NCBI RefSeq assembly: GCF_001687365.1
Contig: NZ_LGLV01000005.1
Coordinates: 124,001 to 188,000 of the forward strand
Direction: 5' to 3'
DNA: 64,000 bases
Origin: Pararhizobium polonicum
Lineage (GTDB): Bacteria > Pseudomonadota > Alphaproteobacteria > Rhizobiales > Rhizobiaceae
The position numbers and the translations under genes are program-made. The notes beneath the pieces were generated by a model. The model was not told the DNA's origin. It made no database searches and saw only the letters and a list, made by a program, of their open reading frames with translations. Positions within the stretch are counted from its first letter, which is position 1. Every line of letters starts with the position of its first letter. Positions 8,201-17,271 of the stretch are shown here, one piece after another.

Positions 8201-9139
8201 TCGGACGGGTTTTCACCGATCGTGCATCTGATGGATCTGCCGCAATACGAGGCGGGCGAGGCGAGCACGTTTGCACGCGGCGCGGTGTTCGCGCGGCCCT
8301 GGCATGCGGTGACGCTGTCGTCGTCGGCGACGACGGAAGGTTATCAGGCACGGGTGAGGCTCGACCAGCCGGCGCAGACCGGTGTTCTGGCCGAGCCGCT
8401 GGAGGCGGGGGTGACCGGCAGGTTCGACGCTGCCCGGACGATCACGCTCGATCTGCATTTCGGCGGACTGTCCTCGGCAGGCCGGTTGCCGGTGCTGAAC
8501 GGCCAGAACCGTATCGCCATCCTTGCCGGAAACGGCGTGTGGGAAATCATCGGTTTTCAGGTTGCCGAGGAAATTGCTCCCGGTCGCTGGCGGCTTTCGA
8601 AGCTTTTGCGTGGGCTGAGCGGTACCACGGATGCGATGCTGGCGGGGGCCGTGCCGGGTGCGCCGGTGGTGGTGCTCAACGCGGCCGTCAAGCCGCTGGG
8701 GCTCAGCATCGACGAGGCGGGGCGAGTGATCAACTGGATCGCGGAAGCGGGCGGGCAGACCGCCGCTCCCGCCGGACCTTTCGCCTTCTCGGGCGGTTTG
8801 AGGGCGGAAACGCCGGTCGCGCCGGTGCATCTGCGCGCCCGTCGGCTGGAGGTCGGCGGCATCCGCATCAGCTGGATCCGCTGCGCCCGCCGCGACGCGG
8901 ACCACTGGCTGGACGGCGATATCGCGCTTGACGAGGCCGAGGAGCGCTATCGCGTCGACATTCTCGACGGAGGAGCCGTCAAGCGTTCCGTCGATGTCTT
9001 GGGGCCGGTCTTCGACTACGCGGCGAGCCTGGAGATCGAGGATTTCGGCATGCCGCAGGCGGCCGTGTCGGTTCGCGTGCGGCAAAGGGGCCGGAAGGTT
9101 GCCTTCGGCGTGGCCAAGCAAGCCCTGCTCGATCTGTAA
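5297..9139 (+). CDS. GTA TIM-barrel tail tip / host specificity protein (megatron, g15 type)
   Basis: This 1280-residue protein starts five bases after the peptidase stop. The N-terminus is a glycine/alanine-rich, probably membrane-active segment (LQAAGAALGGVFGPVGAALG). A glycoside-hydrolase-like TIM-barrel domain covers about residues 300-770; landmarks are YGADWSEYFGYHPPDGSG near residue 493 and VWFTELGCPAIDKGANQP near 635. A putative phage tail domain follows (about 800-960), then a C-terminal receptor-side region. It matches rcc01698-type proteins, the largest RcGTA component, which forms the tail tip and contacts the recipient. The frame is intact end to end, arguing against recent decay of the cluster. 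Confidence 0.92.
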   Translation: MATILLQAAGAALGGVFGPVGAALGRAAGALAGSAIDRALINGSTTITGARLGDARIPGAEDGTAITRAYGTVRIGGTLIWATRFEEEVRVERQGGKASGPRVETFRYYANFALGICEGEIASVRRVWADGREIDLTGVEMRLYRGTGDQLPDPLIEAKQGAGKTPAYRGLAYAVFERFPLDGYGNRIPVIQFEVLRPVGVLEKAIRAVTIIPGSSEHGYDPAVVAEKTGAGASRLINRNVFHARSDWQASIDELQALCPNLERVALVVSWFGTDLRAGRCRIVPGVETPVREGEGRAWSVSGLSRNEAMLVSRNGGGPAYGGTPSDASVAAAIADLKARGLKVYLYPFVMMDIPAGNTLPNPYGGTGQPAYPWRGRITSHPAPGLAGSVDRTAAARTQVEVFCGTADVGDFSVSGTAVTSAGADDGYRRLVLHYALLAKAAGGVDGFIIGSELRGLTQLRDGAGAFPFVEQLIGLASDVRAILGAGTKLTYGADWSEYFGYHPPDGSGEVHYNLDPLWASAAIDAVGIDNYMPLSDWRDGDLSQGNPDGFRLAEDADAMRATIAAGEGYDWYYASEADRQGRVRSPIADGLAGKPWVYRYKDIASWWGRAHHNRIGGVEQPAPTAWVPASKPVWFTELGCPAIDKGANQPNVFTDPKSSETAVPYFSNGARRDAMQRRFLEAQHRFWQGPDAPACLDPDHMFVWTWDARPVPAFPENTGLWSDGTNWQTGHWLNGRLGASTAADVIAAVLADHGFEGGDTSLVSGDLCGYVQSEQASARDLLEPLMAALQIDAVEDGATLRFRSRMKQASAPHIVSVLADLDNQALFEEARGHDSDFAAEAILDHFDPQNAYERTTARSRRVSPANDRVLRLSVPGVLHEGAAAGAVEDALRDHQVSRRSVRFSLSPAELKLEPGDVIAFEDEPAGHFIVGRIEDGAVRSVEARAFVPSGGGGADRQSRSVDPPRVPSDGFSPIVHLMDLPQYEAGEASTFARGAVFARPWHAVTLSSSATTEGYQARVRLDQPAQTGVLAEPLEAGVTGRFDAARTITLDLHFGGLSSAGRLPVLNGQNRIAILAGNGVWEIIGFQVAEEIAPGRWRLSKLLRGLSGTTDAMLAGAVPGAPVVVLNAAVKPLGLSIDEAGRVINWIAEAGGQTAAPAGPFAFSGGLRAETPVAPVHLRARRLEVGGIRISWIRCARRDADHWLDGDIALDEAEERYRVDILDGGAVKRSVDVLGPVFDYAASLEIEDFGMPQAAVSVRVRQRGRKVAFGVAKQALLDL

Positions 9140-9186
9140 AGCCTTGCAAACGATCCAAACCGGATGAAGCAAACGAGGAGCATCGG

Positions 9187-9393
9187 ATGAACGATTTGAA
9201 GAACTGGTATCTGTCGAAGACCGTCTGGGGCGGTGTGGTTGCAATCCTGGCCTCGTGTGCCAATCTGCTTGGACTGGATATCACGCATGAGGAGCAAAGC
9301 GGGCTTGTCGACGGACTGACGGCTCTTGCCGCGGCGGCCGGCGGTCTTGTCGCAATCTGGGGCCGGATTTCGGCGCGGGCGCGATTGCGCTAG
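9187..9393 (+). CDS. Small holin-like membrane protein at the end of the GTA cluster
   Basis: The 68-residue protein begins MNDLKNWYLSKTVWGGVVAI after a GAGGAG ribosome-binding site. It has two hydrophobic segments (about residues 13-32 and 42-59), a short loop with ITHEEQSG between them, and a basic tail SARARLR. This shape, and the opening SKTVWGG, occur in small phage holin-like proteins. Placed 47 bases behind the tail tip gene, it may take part in release of particles or delivery of the peptidase. The call rests on topology and location, not on a defined catalytic motif. Confidence 0.55.
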   Translation: MNDLKNWYLSKTVWGGVVAILASCANLLGLDITHEEQSGLVDGLTALAAAAGGLVAIWGRISARARLR

Positions 9394-9524
9394 GATATTG
9401 TTCAAGGCCGTGCAAAACGCGGTGTTTTCAGGACATTCATTTGCCATTCAGACTGTATCGTTTATTGAATTTACAACGATGCTTCCCAAGTCGCCAATAT
9501 TGTTTTCAAGCCGAAAGTGCGTTC

Positions 9525-9776
9525 ATGTCCTCACCCTTGATCATAGCAACGCTTGCAGCGGGTCTCTCCGGATTCGCGCCGCTGGCGATTGATGTGCCAT
9601 CGATGGTTGTCGCGGTGGACGGCGATTGCGGCCAGGCGGCGGCCGAAGTGGTGGCCAAGACCGGTGGCGAACTGCTATCCGCGCAGCCGACCAGCGACGG
9701 CCAATGCGTCGTCACGGTGCTGATCCCGGGCAATGGCGGCCGCCCGAAAAAGGTGACGATGCGGGTGCCGATGTAG
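9525..9776 (+). CDS. feuN: FeuN-like small periplasmic regulator of the FeuP-FeuQ system
   Basis: Starting at ATG 9525 gives 83 residues: a hydrophobic export signal (MSSPLIIATLAAGLSGFAPL) and a short exported domain with two cysteines (GDCGQ and GQCVV). It precedes a response regulator and a histidine kinase, the order seen for feuN-feuP-feuQ in Sinorhizobium meliloti. There FeuN is a small periplasmic protein that restrains the kinase FeuQ and is essential unless the system is removed. Size, export signal and neighbourhood all agree. Similarity in sequence could not be computed here. Confidence 0.65.
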   Translation: MSSPLIIATLAAGLSGFAPLAIDVPSMVVAVDGDCGQAAAEVVAKTGGELLSAQPTSDGQCVVTVLIPGNGGRPKKVTMRVPM

Positions 9777-9902
9777 CCGCTGCCGGATGCTTGCCGTCAA
9801 ACATTCTCCAACCGGAAGAAATAGGGTAAGCAGTAAGTCTCGTTTTGCAGCGCGACGGCGAATCCGAGGGGATGCCGGCGCGGAAGGGAAGAAAGTCTGT
9901 TC

Positions 9903-10589
9903 ATGCGCATTCTGGTGGTCGAAGACGACGTCAACCTCAACCGTCAGCTGACGGACACTCTGAAGGAAGCGGGATATGTCGTCGATCAGGCCTTCGACGG
10001 CGAGGAAGGCCATTATCTTGGCGAGGGGGAACCCTATGACGCGGTGATCCTGGATATCGGCCTGCCGGAAATGGACGGCGTCACCGTACTGGAAAAATGG
10101 CGCGGTGCCGGCAAGACCATGCCGGTGCTGATTCTGACCGCCCGCGACCGCTGGAGCGACAAGGTCGCCGGTATCGACGCCGGTGCCGACGACTATGTGA
10201 CAAAACCGTTCCATGTCGAGGAAGTGCTGGCGCGGATCCGTGCGCTGATCCGGCGCGCAGCTGGCCATGCCAGTTCCGAAATTGTCTGCGGGCCGGTGCG
10301 GCTGGATACCAAGGGCTCCAAGGCGCTGGTCAACGGCGTGGCGCTGAAACTGACCTCGCATGAATTCCGGCTGCTGTCCTATCTCATGCATCACATGGGG
10401 CAGGTGGTGTCGCGCACGGAGCTGGTCGAGCATATGTACGATCAGGATTTCGACCGTGATTCCAACACGATCGAGGTTTTCGTCGGCCGCCTTCGCAAGA
10501 AGATCGGCAATGACCTGATCGAAACCGTGCGTGGCCTCGGCTATCGCATGCAGGCACCGGGCCTGGTCAACAAGGACGCAAAAACCTGA
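9903..10589 (+). CDS. feuP: OmpR-family response regulator FeuP
   Basis: The protein has 228 residues. The receiver domain shows the acidic pair (VVEDD, residues 8-9), phosphoacceptor Asp51 (ILDIGLPEMDG), Thr79 and Lys101 (VTKPF). A winged-helix DNA-binding domain follows (about 125-222) with LTSHEFRLLSYLMHH and VFVGRLRKKIG. The kinase gene lies just downstream. In rhizobia FeuP activates genes for cyclic glucan export (ndvA) and adaptation to low osmolarity, and it is needed for symbiosis in S. meliloti. Assignment to FeuP, rather than another OmpR-type regulator, rests on the gene order feuN-feuP-feuQ. Confidence 0.75.
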   Translation: MRILVVEDDVNLNRQLTDTLKEAGYVVDQAFDGEEGHYLGEGEPYDAVILDIGLPEMDGVTVLEKWRGAGKTMPVLILTARDRWSDKVAGIDAGADDYVTKPFHVEEVLARIRALIRRAAGHASSEIVCGPVRLDTKGSKALVNGVALKLTSHEFRLLSYLMHHMGQVVSRTELVEHMYDQDFDRDSNTIEVFVGRLRKKIGNDLIETVRGLGYRMQAPGLVNKDAKT

Positions 10590-10683
10590 GCGGGATCGAC
10601 ATGATCAGATTGAGAGCTCAGCCGTTTCTCCGCGCCGGACGCAGTCCGGCCGTATCGTCCTTCCTCCATATTCGATCGTACCC

Positions 10684-12078
10684 ATGATGCTGCGCCCGCA
10701 ATCGCTCACCGCCCGCGTGTTGCTGGTCTCCACCATCTGGGCCGTGGTTGCGCTGGTGGTGATCGGCGTGGTGATCTCGACGCTGTACCGGCAGGGCTCG
10801 GAGCGGGGCTTTCAGGACCTTTTGCGGGCGCAGCTCTACAACGTCATCAATTCGATCGTCGTCAACGACAAGTCGGTGCTGGCCGGCAGTCCGCAGCTGG
10901 GCGATCTTCGCTTCTCCCAGCCGCAGACGGGCTGGTACTGGATCGTCGAGCCGATCGGCGAATTCAACACGCCGCCGCTGATCTCGACCTCGCTCGGATC
11001 GGGCAAGCTGCCGATCGCCAGCGTCGATGAAGTTCCCTTCGATATTCGCTACGAGCGCTTCTATACCACCGTCGATTCGTTCAACAACGAGGTCGAGGTG
11101 GCCGAGACCGAGGTCGTGCTCGATATTCAGGGGCATACGGCCCGTTTCCGGGTTGCCGGCAATCGCGACGTGCTGGAAGCCGATATCGACAGCTTCAACC
11201 GCAATCTCTACCTGGCGCTGTCGATCTTCGGTTTCGGCGGGCTGGGCATGAACGCGCTGGCCATCCTCTTCGGCCTGCGGCCGCTCGATCAGGCGCGGCG
11301 GTCGCTGGAAAAGATCCGCGGCGGCGAAAGCGAGCGGCTGGACGGCGAGTTCCCGCGCGAAATCCAGCCGCTGGCCAGTGAGGTCAATGCGCTGATCGAC
11401 AGCAACCGCCGCATCATCGAGCGCGCCCGCATGCAGGTCGGCAATCTCGCCCATTCGCTGAAGACGCCGCTTGCCGTGCTGATCAACGAGGCGCGGATAC
11501 TCGAGGCGCCGCATGGCGACCTCGTCAAGGCGCAGGCGGATGCGATGCAGATGCAGGTCCAGTCCTATCTCAACCGGGCGCGGATCGCCGCGCAGCGGGA
11601 ATCGGTTCTGGCGCGCACCGAGGTGGAACCCGTTCTGGAACGGCTGGTCCGGGTGATGCGCCGGCTGCATCCGGAAAAGACCTTTCTGCTGACCGTATCG
11701 CCGCCCGGTCTGATTCTGGCGATGGAGCAGCAGGATGTCGAGGAAACGGTCGGCAACCTGCTGGACAATGCCGCGCGCTATGCCGCCGACGAGGTTCGCC
11801 TGACGGCGCAGATCGCGCCGGAGGGCGTGCAGGGAAAAGACCCCGGACGGCGCAGCTGGATCGCCATCGACGTGGATGACGATGGCCCGGGCCTTGAGCC
11901 AGAGCAGATCACCGTTGCCATCAAGCGCGGCAAGCGGCTGGACGAAAGCAAGCCGGGGACGGGATTGGGGCTGTCGATCGTCAGCGAGATTGCCGGCGAA
12001 TATCAGGGCACACTCGGGCTGTCGCGCGGCGACCGGGGCGGGCTGAAGGCGATGATCGTCTTGCCGGCTGTGTCATGA
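10684..12078 (+). CDS. feuQ: Sensor histidine kinase FeuQ
   Basis: The 464-residue kinase starts at ATG 10684 (MMLRPQSLTARVLLVSTIWA). An upstream extension would run into a sequence with no signal or family likeness. A first membrane segment (about 12-32) and a second (about 180-200) enclose a periplasmic sensing domain. A linker leads to the phosphoacceptor His257 (GNLAHSLKTPLAVLI). The catalytic domain has an N box (VGNLLDNAARYA), a DDDGPGL G1 box and a GTGLGLSIV G2 box. It would phosphorylate FeuP and receive FeuN input in the periplasm. About 94 bases separate it from feuP, consistent with one operon. Confidence 0.78.
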   Translation: MMLRPQSLTARVLLVSTIWAVVALVVIGVVISTLYRQGSERGFQDLLRAQLYNVINSIVVNDKSVLAGSPQLGDLRFSQPQTGWYWIVEPIGEFNTPPLISTSLGSGKLPIASVDEVPFDIRYERFYTTVDSFNNEVEVAETEVVLDIQGHTARFRVAGNRDVLEADIDSFNRNLYLALSIFGFGGLGMNALAILFGLRPLDQARRSLEKIRGGESERLDGEFPREIQPLASEVNALIDSNRRIIERARMQVGNLAHSLKTPLAVLINEARILEAPHGDLVKAQADAMQMQVQSYLNRARIAAQRESVLARTEVEPVLERLVRVMRRLHPEKTFLLTVSPPGLILAMEQQDVEETVGNLLDNAARYAADEVRLTAQIAPEGVQGKDPGRRSWIAIDVDDDGPGLEPEQITVAIKRGKRLDESKPGTGLGLSIVSEIAGEYQGTLGLSRGDRGGLKAMIVLPAVS

Positions 12079-12269
12079 TGGGACGCATTTTGTGCCGTTG
12101 CGTGACTTTTTTGACAGATGCGCAGGCAAAATTCCGCAATGGCACGGCTTTGGCCTCTCCGATGTTGCCTGCTCAATCACGGAATGTAAAAAGATAGTGA
12201 GCCATGGAATCGGCATGACGCCGCCCATGACTGCCGATGCAACGGAAATCGCGAGAGCTGCCCGACACG

Positions 12270-12722
12270 ATGAAGAACCAGGCCCGTTTCCCGACCATCC
12301 TCTCCGCTTCTCCCATCGCGTGCCTGATGGCCGCGTCGCTGCTTCTCGCCGGCTGTGGCACCACCTCGCGCGGTGGTCCCGGTAAAATCGGCGGTCCCGT
12401 TACGACCAATACTTCGGCTTCCTATATCGCAGCCCTTGGCGGTGGCGTTATCGGCCGCCAGGCGGGACTTGCGATCAGCACGGCGGACCGTCAGCGCGCA
12501 CTGGAGGCCGAGTATCGCGCCCTGGAAGTGGCGCGCGGCGGGCAACCGGTGGTCTGGCAGGGATCGGGGATCAGCGGTTCCGTCGTCGCTGCCGCCCCCT
12601 ATCAGGTCGGCTCGCAGAATTGCCGCCAGTACAGCCATACGGTAACCGTCAAGGGGCAGGATAGCGTCGCGCGCGGGGCAGCCTGCCGCAATGCCGACGG
12701 CACCTGGACGCCGCTGGGCTGA
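12270..12722 (+). CDS. Outer membrane lipoprotein, RT0821/17-kDa antigen-like
   Basis: The 150-residue product begins MKNQARFPTILSASPIACLM and has a lipobox (LLLAGC, Cys at about residue 30), so it should be lipidated. After a glycine-rich stretch come AALGGGVIGRQAGLAIS and a helical region with DRQRALEAEYRALE. It ends in a small domain with paired cysteines (SQNCRQYSHTVTVKG and GAACRNADGTWTPLG). This fits the RT0821/Lpp0805 family of surface lipoproteins. The exact role is unknown; it follows feuQ on the same strand after 190 bases and may be transcribed separately. Confidence 0.75.
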   Translation: MKNQARFPTILSASPIACLMAASLLLAGCGTTSRGGPGKIGGPVTTNTSASYIAALGGGVIGRQAGLAISTADRQRALEAEYRALEVARGGQPVVWQGSGISGSVVAAAPYQVGSQNCRQYSHTVTVKGQDSVARGAACRNADGTWTPLG

Positions 12723-12817
12723 GGTTTCGCCGCATCGTTGCGGCCAAACGCCTCAAATTTCCGTCATTTCCGGTTTTCCGATTGGAATGGCGTGCGCGGC
12801 ATAGTAATTGAGCGCAC

Positions 12818-13966
12818 ATGCTGTTCTGGATCCTAGTTGCCACCCTGACGGCGGCCGTCGCCGCTGTTCTGCTGCTTCCCCTGCTGCGCGCCGCCGCCAG
12901 CACGGAAGCCCCCCAATCCCATGACGTCGAAGTCTACCGCGACCAGCTCGAAGAGCTGAAGCGCGATGAGACGAGCGGCCTGATTTCCGGCGAGGATGCG
13001 GGTTTCGCGCGCGCCGAAGTGGCCCGCCGCCTCCTCGTTGCGACCGACGCGGTGAAAGCGGCCGGGCCTGCTCGCGCGGTGCGGCGTTCCAACCGTCTGG
13101 CGCAGCTTGCCATTATCCTCATCCTGCCCGCCGTCGGCCTCTGTCTTTACTTGCGCACCGGCAGTCCGGATATGCCGGATGCGCCGCTGGCTGCACGCCT
13201 GGCAAATCCCGGCAACGACATGAACATCCTGATCGCGCGGGCCGAACAGCAGCTCGTCGCCAATCCGGACGACGGGGCGGGATGGGACGTTCTGGCGCCG
13301 ATCTATTATCGCAGCGGCCGTGTCGAGGATGCAGCGGCGGCATTCCGCAACGCGCTGCGGATTCTGGGCGCCACCCCGGCGCGGCTGGGCGGCTATGCCG
13401 AAAGCCTGATCGCTCTATCCGGCGGACTGGTGACGACCGAGGCGCAGGACGCCCTGCAGAAATCGCTGGCGATCGAGCCGAACGATCCGCGCGCGCAATT
13501 CTATCTGGCTCTTGCCCTGAAACAGGAGGGCAAGGCGCCGGAAGCGCTGGCGGCGTTCCAGCAGATCGCCCGGACATCGCCGGCCGGCGCCCCCTGGCTG
13601 CCGCTGGTCAATGAACATATTGCCGGCCTCACGGCCGCCGCCGCGCCAGCCGGTCAGGCGGCAGCAACGCTTGGCAACCCGACCGGCGAGGACATCGCCG
13701 CGGCGCAGGAGATGAACGCCGGCGATCGCACCGCGATGATCGAGGGCATGGTCGGCAGCCTTGCCGAAAAACTGAAGGAAGACCCGAAGAATTTCGAAGG
13801 ATGGATGCGCATCATCCGTTCCTATTCGGTACTTGGCCGGAAAGATGAGGCCGCCGATGCCTTGAAACAGGGACTGGCTGCCTTTCCGGCGGATAGTGAC
13901 GAGGGCAAACAGTTGCTGGCTCTGGCAGGCGAACTTGGGTTGACGACCGATGGAGGCGCGCAATGA
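12818..13966 (+). CDS. ccmI: Cytochrome c maturation protein CcmI (CycH)
   Basis: The 382-residue membrane protein has an N-terminal helix ([20 protein letters not shown]), a cytoplasmic leucine-zipper-like loop with [13 protein letters not shown], and a second helix near residues 95-112. A periplasmic region with TPR-like repeats follows ([20 protein letters not shown] and [20 protein letters not shown]). CcmI binds the C-terminus of apocytochrome c and presents it to the CcmFH heme ligation complex. It overlaps ccmE by four bases and heads the ccmIEFH operon, the order usual in alphaproteobacteria. Confidence 0.93.
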   Translation: MLFWILVATLTAAVAAVLLLPLLRAAASTEAPQSHDVEVYRDQLEELKRDETSGLISGEDAGFARAEVARRLLVATDAVKAAGPARAVRRSNRLAQLAIILILPAVGLCLYLRTGSPDMPDAPLAARLANPGNDMNILIARAEQQLVANPDDGAGWDVLAPIYYRSGRVEDAAAAFRNALRILGATPARLGGYAESLIALSGGLVTTEAQDALQKSLAIEPNDPRAQFYLALALKQEGKAPEALAAFQQIARTSPAGAPWLPLVNEHIAGLTAAAAPAGQAAATLGNPTGEDIAAAQEMNAGDRTAMIEGMVGSLAEKLKEDPKNFEGWMRIIRSYSVLGRKDEAADALKQGLAAFPADSDEGKQLLALAGELGLTTDGGAQ

Positions 13967-14415
13967 CCCGCAAGCAGAAGCGTCTGGTGATCATTGCCGG
14001 CGGCGTGAGCTTCATTGCCGCCGCCGTGCTCCTGGTAATGGTCGCGTTCAGCCAGGCAATCGCCTATTTCTATGTGCCCGGCGATCTCGCCAAGGTGCAT
14101 CTGGCGCCGGGCACGCGCATCCGGCTCGGCGGTCTGGTCGAGAACGGTTCGCTCAAGCGCGGTGACGGCATGACCATCACCTTCGCCGTCACCGATACGC
14201 TGGACCGCGTGCCGGTGACCTATACCGGGATATTGCCGGACCTCTTTCGCGAGGGGCAGGGCGTCGTTGCCGAGGGCAGCTTCCGGGATGGAAGCCCGGT
14301 TTTCGTGGCGGACACCGTGCTTGCCAAGCATGATGAAACCTATATGCCGAAGGATGTGGCAGACCGTCTGAAAGCGCAGGGCGTTTCTCTCGGCGGCCAG
14401 GAGACTATCCGATGA
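13963..14415 (+). CDS. ccmE: Heme chaperone CcmE (CycJ)
   Basis: The 150-residue protein has an N-terminal membrane anchor (about 8-30) and a periplasmic OB-fold beta-barrel. The family heme-attachment motif HxxxY is present as His123 and Tyr127 ([13 protein letters not shown]). CcmE receives heme covalently on the histidine through CcmABCD and hands it to CcmF for ligation to apocytochrome c. The gene overlaps both ccmI and ccmF by four bases, so the operon is probably translationally coupled. Confidence 0.96.
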   Translation: MTRKQKRLVIIAGGVSFIAAAVLLVMVAFSQAIAYFYVPGDLAKVHLAPGTRIRLGGLVENGSLKRGDGMTITFAVTDTLDRVPVTYTGILPDLFREGQGVVAEGSFRDGSPVFVADTVLAKHDETYMPKDVADRLKAQGVSLGGQETIR

Positions 14416-16400
14416 TCATCGAACTCGGCCACTACGCTCTGGTTCTGGCGCTTGGCGTCTCCCTGCTTCAGGCGGTGCTGCCGGTCATCGGCGCGCTGCG
14501 CGGCGACCGGGCGTTGATGGAGATCGGCACGGTCGCGGCCAAGGCGACGTTCTTTCTCGTCGCCATTTCCTTCGCCGCCCTGACCTATGCCCATGTCACA
14601 TCCGATTTCTCCGTCCAGAACGTCTGGGAGAATTCGCATTCGCAGATCCCGCTGATCTACAAGTTCTCCGGTGTCTGGGGCAACCATGAAGGCTCGATGC
14701 TGCTCTGGGTGCTGATCCTGACCTTCTTTTCGGCGCTCGTCGCCCTGTTCGGGGACAATCTGCCGGAGACGCTGAAGGCCAATGTGCTCGCTGTGCAGGC
14801 CTGGATCGCGGCGGCCTTTTCGCTGTTCATTCTCCTGACCTCCAATCCCTTCAACCGGCTGCTGGATGTGCCGGGCGAGGGGCAGGACCTCAATCCGGTG
14901 CTCCAGGATATCGGCCTCGCCATTCATCCGCCGCTGCTCTACCTCGGCTATGTCGGCTTTTCCGTCTGCTTCTCCTTTGCTGTCGCGGCGCTGATCGAGG
15001 GGCGGCTGGATGCGGCCTGGGCGCGCTGGGTGCGGCCATGGACGCTTGCCGCCTGGACCTGTCTGACGGCCGGCATCGCCATGGGTTCCTACTGGGCCTA
15101 TTACGAACTCGGCTGGGGCGGCTGGTGGTTCTGGGACCCGGTCGAGAATGCCTCCTTCATTCCATGGCTTGCCGGAACGGCGCTGCTGCATTCGGCGCTG
15201 GTGATGGAAAAACGCGAGGCGCTGAAGATCTGGACGGTGCTTTTGGCGATCATGACATTTTCGATGTCGCTGCTCGGCACCTTCCTCGTCCGCTCCGGCG
15301 TGCTGACCTCGGTTCACGCCTTTGCCACCGATCCGACGCGCGGCGTCTTCATCCTGATGATCCTCATTCTGTTCATCGGCGGTGCGCTGTCACTGTTTGC
15401 CTTCCGTGTCGCGCATCTGAAGGCCGGCGGGTTGTTTGCGCCGATTTCGCGCGAAGGGGCGCTGGTTTTCAACAACCTGATCCTGACGACGGCGGCAGCC
15501 ACCGTCCTGATCGGCACGCTTTATCCGCTGGCGCTGGAAGCGGTGACCGGCGCGAAGATTTCCGTTGGCCCGCCCTTCTTCAACATGACCTTCGGATTGC
15601 TGATGCTGCCGTTGCTGCTGGCCGTGCCGTTCGGCCCGCTGCTGGCCTGGAAGCGCGGCGATCTGCTCGGCGCCGGACAACGGCTGTTTGCCGCCGTGGC
15701 GGTCGGGCTCGTTATCGGTGTCGCGATCTATTACGCCTACAATGGCGGGCCGGTCATGGCGCTGTTCGGTATCGCGCTCGGTGCCTATATGATCGCCGGA
15801 TCGCTGACGGAGCTTTACCTGCGCTCCGGGCTTGGCAAGGTAACGGGCGCCGTTGCGCTGCGCCGCCTGTCCGGACTGCCCCGTTCGGTTTTCGGGACGG
15901 CGCTGGCGCATATCGGGGTCGGCGTGACGCTGATCGGCATCGTTGCGGTCACGGCGTTCGAGACCGAGCACATCATCGAGATGAAGCCGGGAATGACGAC
16001 GGATGCCGGCGGCTATACGCTGCGCTTTGATGGATTGCGCAACGGCAATGGCCCGAACTACAGCGAGGAATCCGGGCATTTCACCATCAGCCGGGCTGGT
16101 GTCGAGCTTGGCGATGTCTGGTCGTCGAAACGTTTCTACACGGCCCGTCGCATGCCGACCACCGAGGCCGGAATCCGCACGTTCGGCGTGAGCCAGCTCT
16201 ACGTGTCTCTGGGCGACAGCATGACGGATGGCGGCGTGGTCGTGCGGGTCTGGTGGAAGCCGATGATCCTCTGCATCTGGGGCGGCACGCTGTTCATGAT
16301 GGCGGGCGGCGCCGTTTCGCTCAGCGACAGGCGATTGCGGATCGGGGCTCCCTCGAAAGCGAAGAAACAGAAGAAACCGGCTCTGGAGCCGGCGCAATGA
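14412..16400 (+). CDS. ccmF: Heme lyase subunit CcmF (CycK)
   Basis: This 662-residue polytopic membrane protein has the WWD domain, visible as [20 protein letters not shown] near residues 234-253. It also has conserved histidines in [12 protein letters not shown] and HEGSMLLW. CcmF, with CcmH and CcmI, ligates heme from CcmE to apocytochrome c at the outer face of the inner membrane. Its C-terminus ends in a basic cytoplasmic tail ([15 protein letters not shown]). It overlaps ccmH by four bases. The length agrees with the family's usual size of about 650 residues. Confidence 0.96.
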   Translation: MIIELGHYALVLALGVSLLQAVLPVIGALRGDRALMEIGTVAAKATFFLVAISFAALTYAHVTSDFSVQNVWENSHSQIPLIYKFSGVWGNHEGSMLLWVLILTFFSALVALFGDNLPETLKANVLAVQAWIAAAFSLFILLTSNPFNRLLDVPGEGQDLNPVLQDIGLAIHPPLLYLGYVGFSVCFSFAVAALIEGRLDAAWARWVRPWTLAAWTCLTAGIAMGSYWAYYELGWGGWWFWDPVENASFIPWLAGTALLHSALVMEKREALKIWTVLLAIMTFSMSLLGTFLVRSGVLTSVHAFATDPTRGVFILMILILFIGGALSLFAFRVAHLKAGGLFAPISREGALVFNNLILTTAAATVLIGTLYPLALEAVTGAKISVGPPFFNMTFGLLMLPLLLAVPFGPLLAWKRGDLLGAGQRLFAAVAVGLVIGVAIYYAYNGGPVMALFGIALGAYMIAGSLTELYLRSGLGKVTGAVALRRLSGLPRSVFGTALAHIGVGVTLIGIVAVTAFETEHIIEMKPGMTTDAGGYTLRFDGLRNGNGPNYSEESGHFTISRAGVELGDVWSSKRFYTARRMPTTEAGIRTFGVSQLYVSLGDSMTDGGVVVRVWWKPMILCIWGGTLFMMAGGAVSLSDRRLRIGAPSKAKKQKKPALEPAQ

Positions 16401-16873
16401 TCCGCCGGCTGCTGCTCATCGTGGTCCTGCTGCTGTCGGCATCGCCGGTCTTTGCCGTCAATCCGGACGAGGTGCTTGGTGATCCGGCGCTGGAGGCGCG
16501 GGCGCGGGCGCTGTCGGCGCAACTGCGCTGCATGGTGTGCCAGAACCAGTCGATCGACGATTCCAATGCCGAGCTTGCCAAGGACCTGCGCCTGCTGGTG
16601 CGCGAACGGATCACCGATGGCGATAGCGACGAGGCGGTCATTTCCTATGTCGTTTCGCGCTACGGCGAGTTCGTGCTGCTCAATCCCCGTTTCGAGACGA
16701 AGACATTGATCCTGTGGGGGGCACCGATCGTGCTGCTTCTCGCCGGCGGGGCCGCCATGGTGATTGCGGCCCGGCGCCGGACGGGCAAGGCGACGGGAAA
16801 GCCTTTGACCGAAGCGGAAGAGGCCAGACTGGCGACAATTCTTGGCGAAACTGCGCCCGATCTTGATCGTTAA
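16397..16873 (+). CDS. ccmH: Apocytochrome c thioreductase subunit CcmH (CycL)
   Basis: From ATG 16397 the protein has 158 residues with a cleavable signal ([20 protein letters not shown]). It has the redox motif LRCMVCQN with Cys45 and Cys48, and a C-terminal membrane helix (about 105-126). CcmH keeps the CXXCH cysteines of apocytochromes reduced and belongs to the ligation complex. It closes the ccmIEFH operon. Its last four bases overlap the stop of the convergent vapC gene, so the toxin-antitoxin module abuts it with no spacer and no terminator between. Confidence 0.94.
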   Translation: MIRRLLLIVVLLLSASPVFAVNPDEVLGDPALEARARALSAQLRCMVCQNQSIDDSNAELAKDLRLLVRERITDGDSDEAVISYVVSRYGEFVLLNPRFETKTLILWGAPIVLLLAGGAAMVIAARRRTGKATGKPLTEAEEARLATILGETAPDLDR

Positions 16874-17259
16874 AGCACCTGCAGGCCGAAAAGCTTTGCC
16901 ATAGGCTCGAAGTCCCGGTCGTCATGAAGAAGATGATGGTGCCGTTCGATGCAGAACGTCGCGATGATCATGTCGACCGTTTTGCGCGGTGTTCGTCCGG
17001 ATTCTCGTAAAAGTCGGTAATAGCGTGCGGCTTGGACCGCGATGGCGTCATCCAGCATCCGCTCGACGGAAAATTGACGCAGGCCGTGCTCGATCTGAAC
17101 GGCGTGCCGCTCGTTGCGCGCGCCTTGCAGTACCTCAAGCAAGATGAGGTCGCCAACCAGTATCTCGTTGGTGTTCTCGATTGCCTGAAGTTTTCGCACG
17201 GGGATCGTGTCGAGGCCGCGCAGGTTTGCGATCCAGACCGAACTGTCGACGACAATCAT
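16870..17259 (-). CDS. vapC: PIN-domain ribonuclease toxin VapC
   Basis: The 129-residue PIN domain begins [15 protein letters not shown] and carries the acidic active-site residues Asp5, Glu42 (LILLEVLQG), Asp96 (KTVDMIIA) and Asp114 (LLHDDRDF). VapC toxins cut specific RNAs, often initiator tRNA, and are held by the partner VapB. The antitoxin gene lies upstream on the same strand, 12 bases away. The frame is intact and every expected acidic residue is present, so it is likely active. It ends within the last bases of ccmH. Confidence 0.9.
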   Translation of the reverse strand: MIVVDSSVWIANLRGLDTIPVRKLQAIENTNEILVGDLILLEVLQGARNERHAVQIEHGLRQFSVERMLDDAIAVQAARYYRLLRESGRTPRKTVDMIIATFCIERHHHLLHDDRDFEPMAKLFGLQVL

Positions 17260-17271
17260 GCCGCGTACCGA

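Noticed and set aside
12079..12269. Short frame starting within the feuQ stop (ATGATGGGACGC)
   Set aside because: About 40 codons without a ribosome-binding site, cysteine-rich by chance, and no family likeness.
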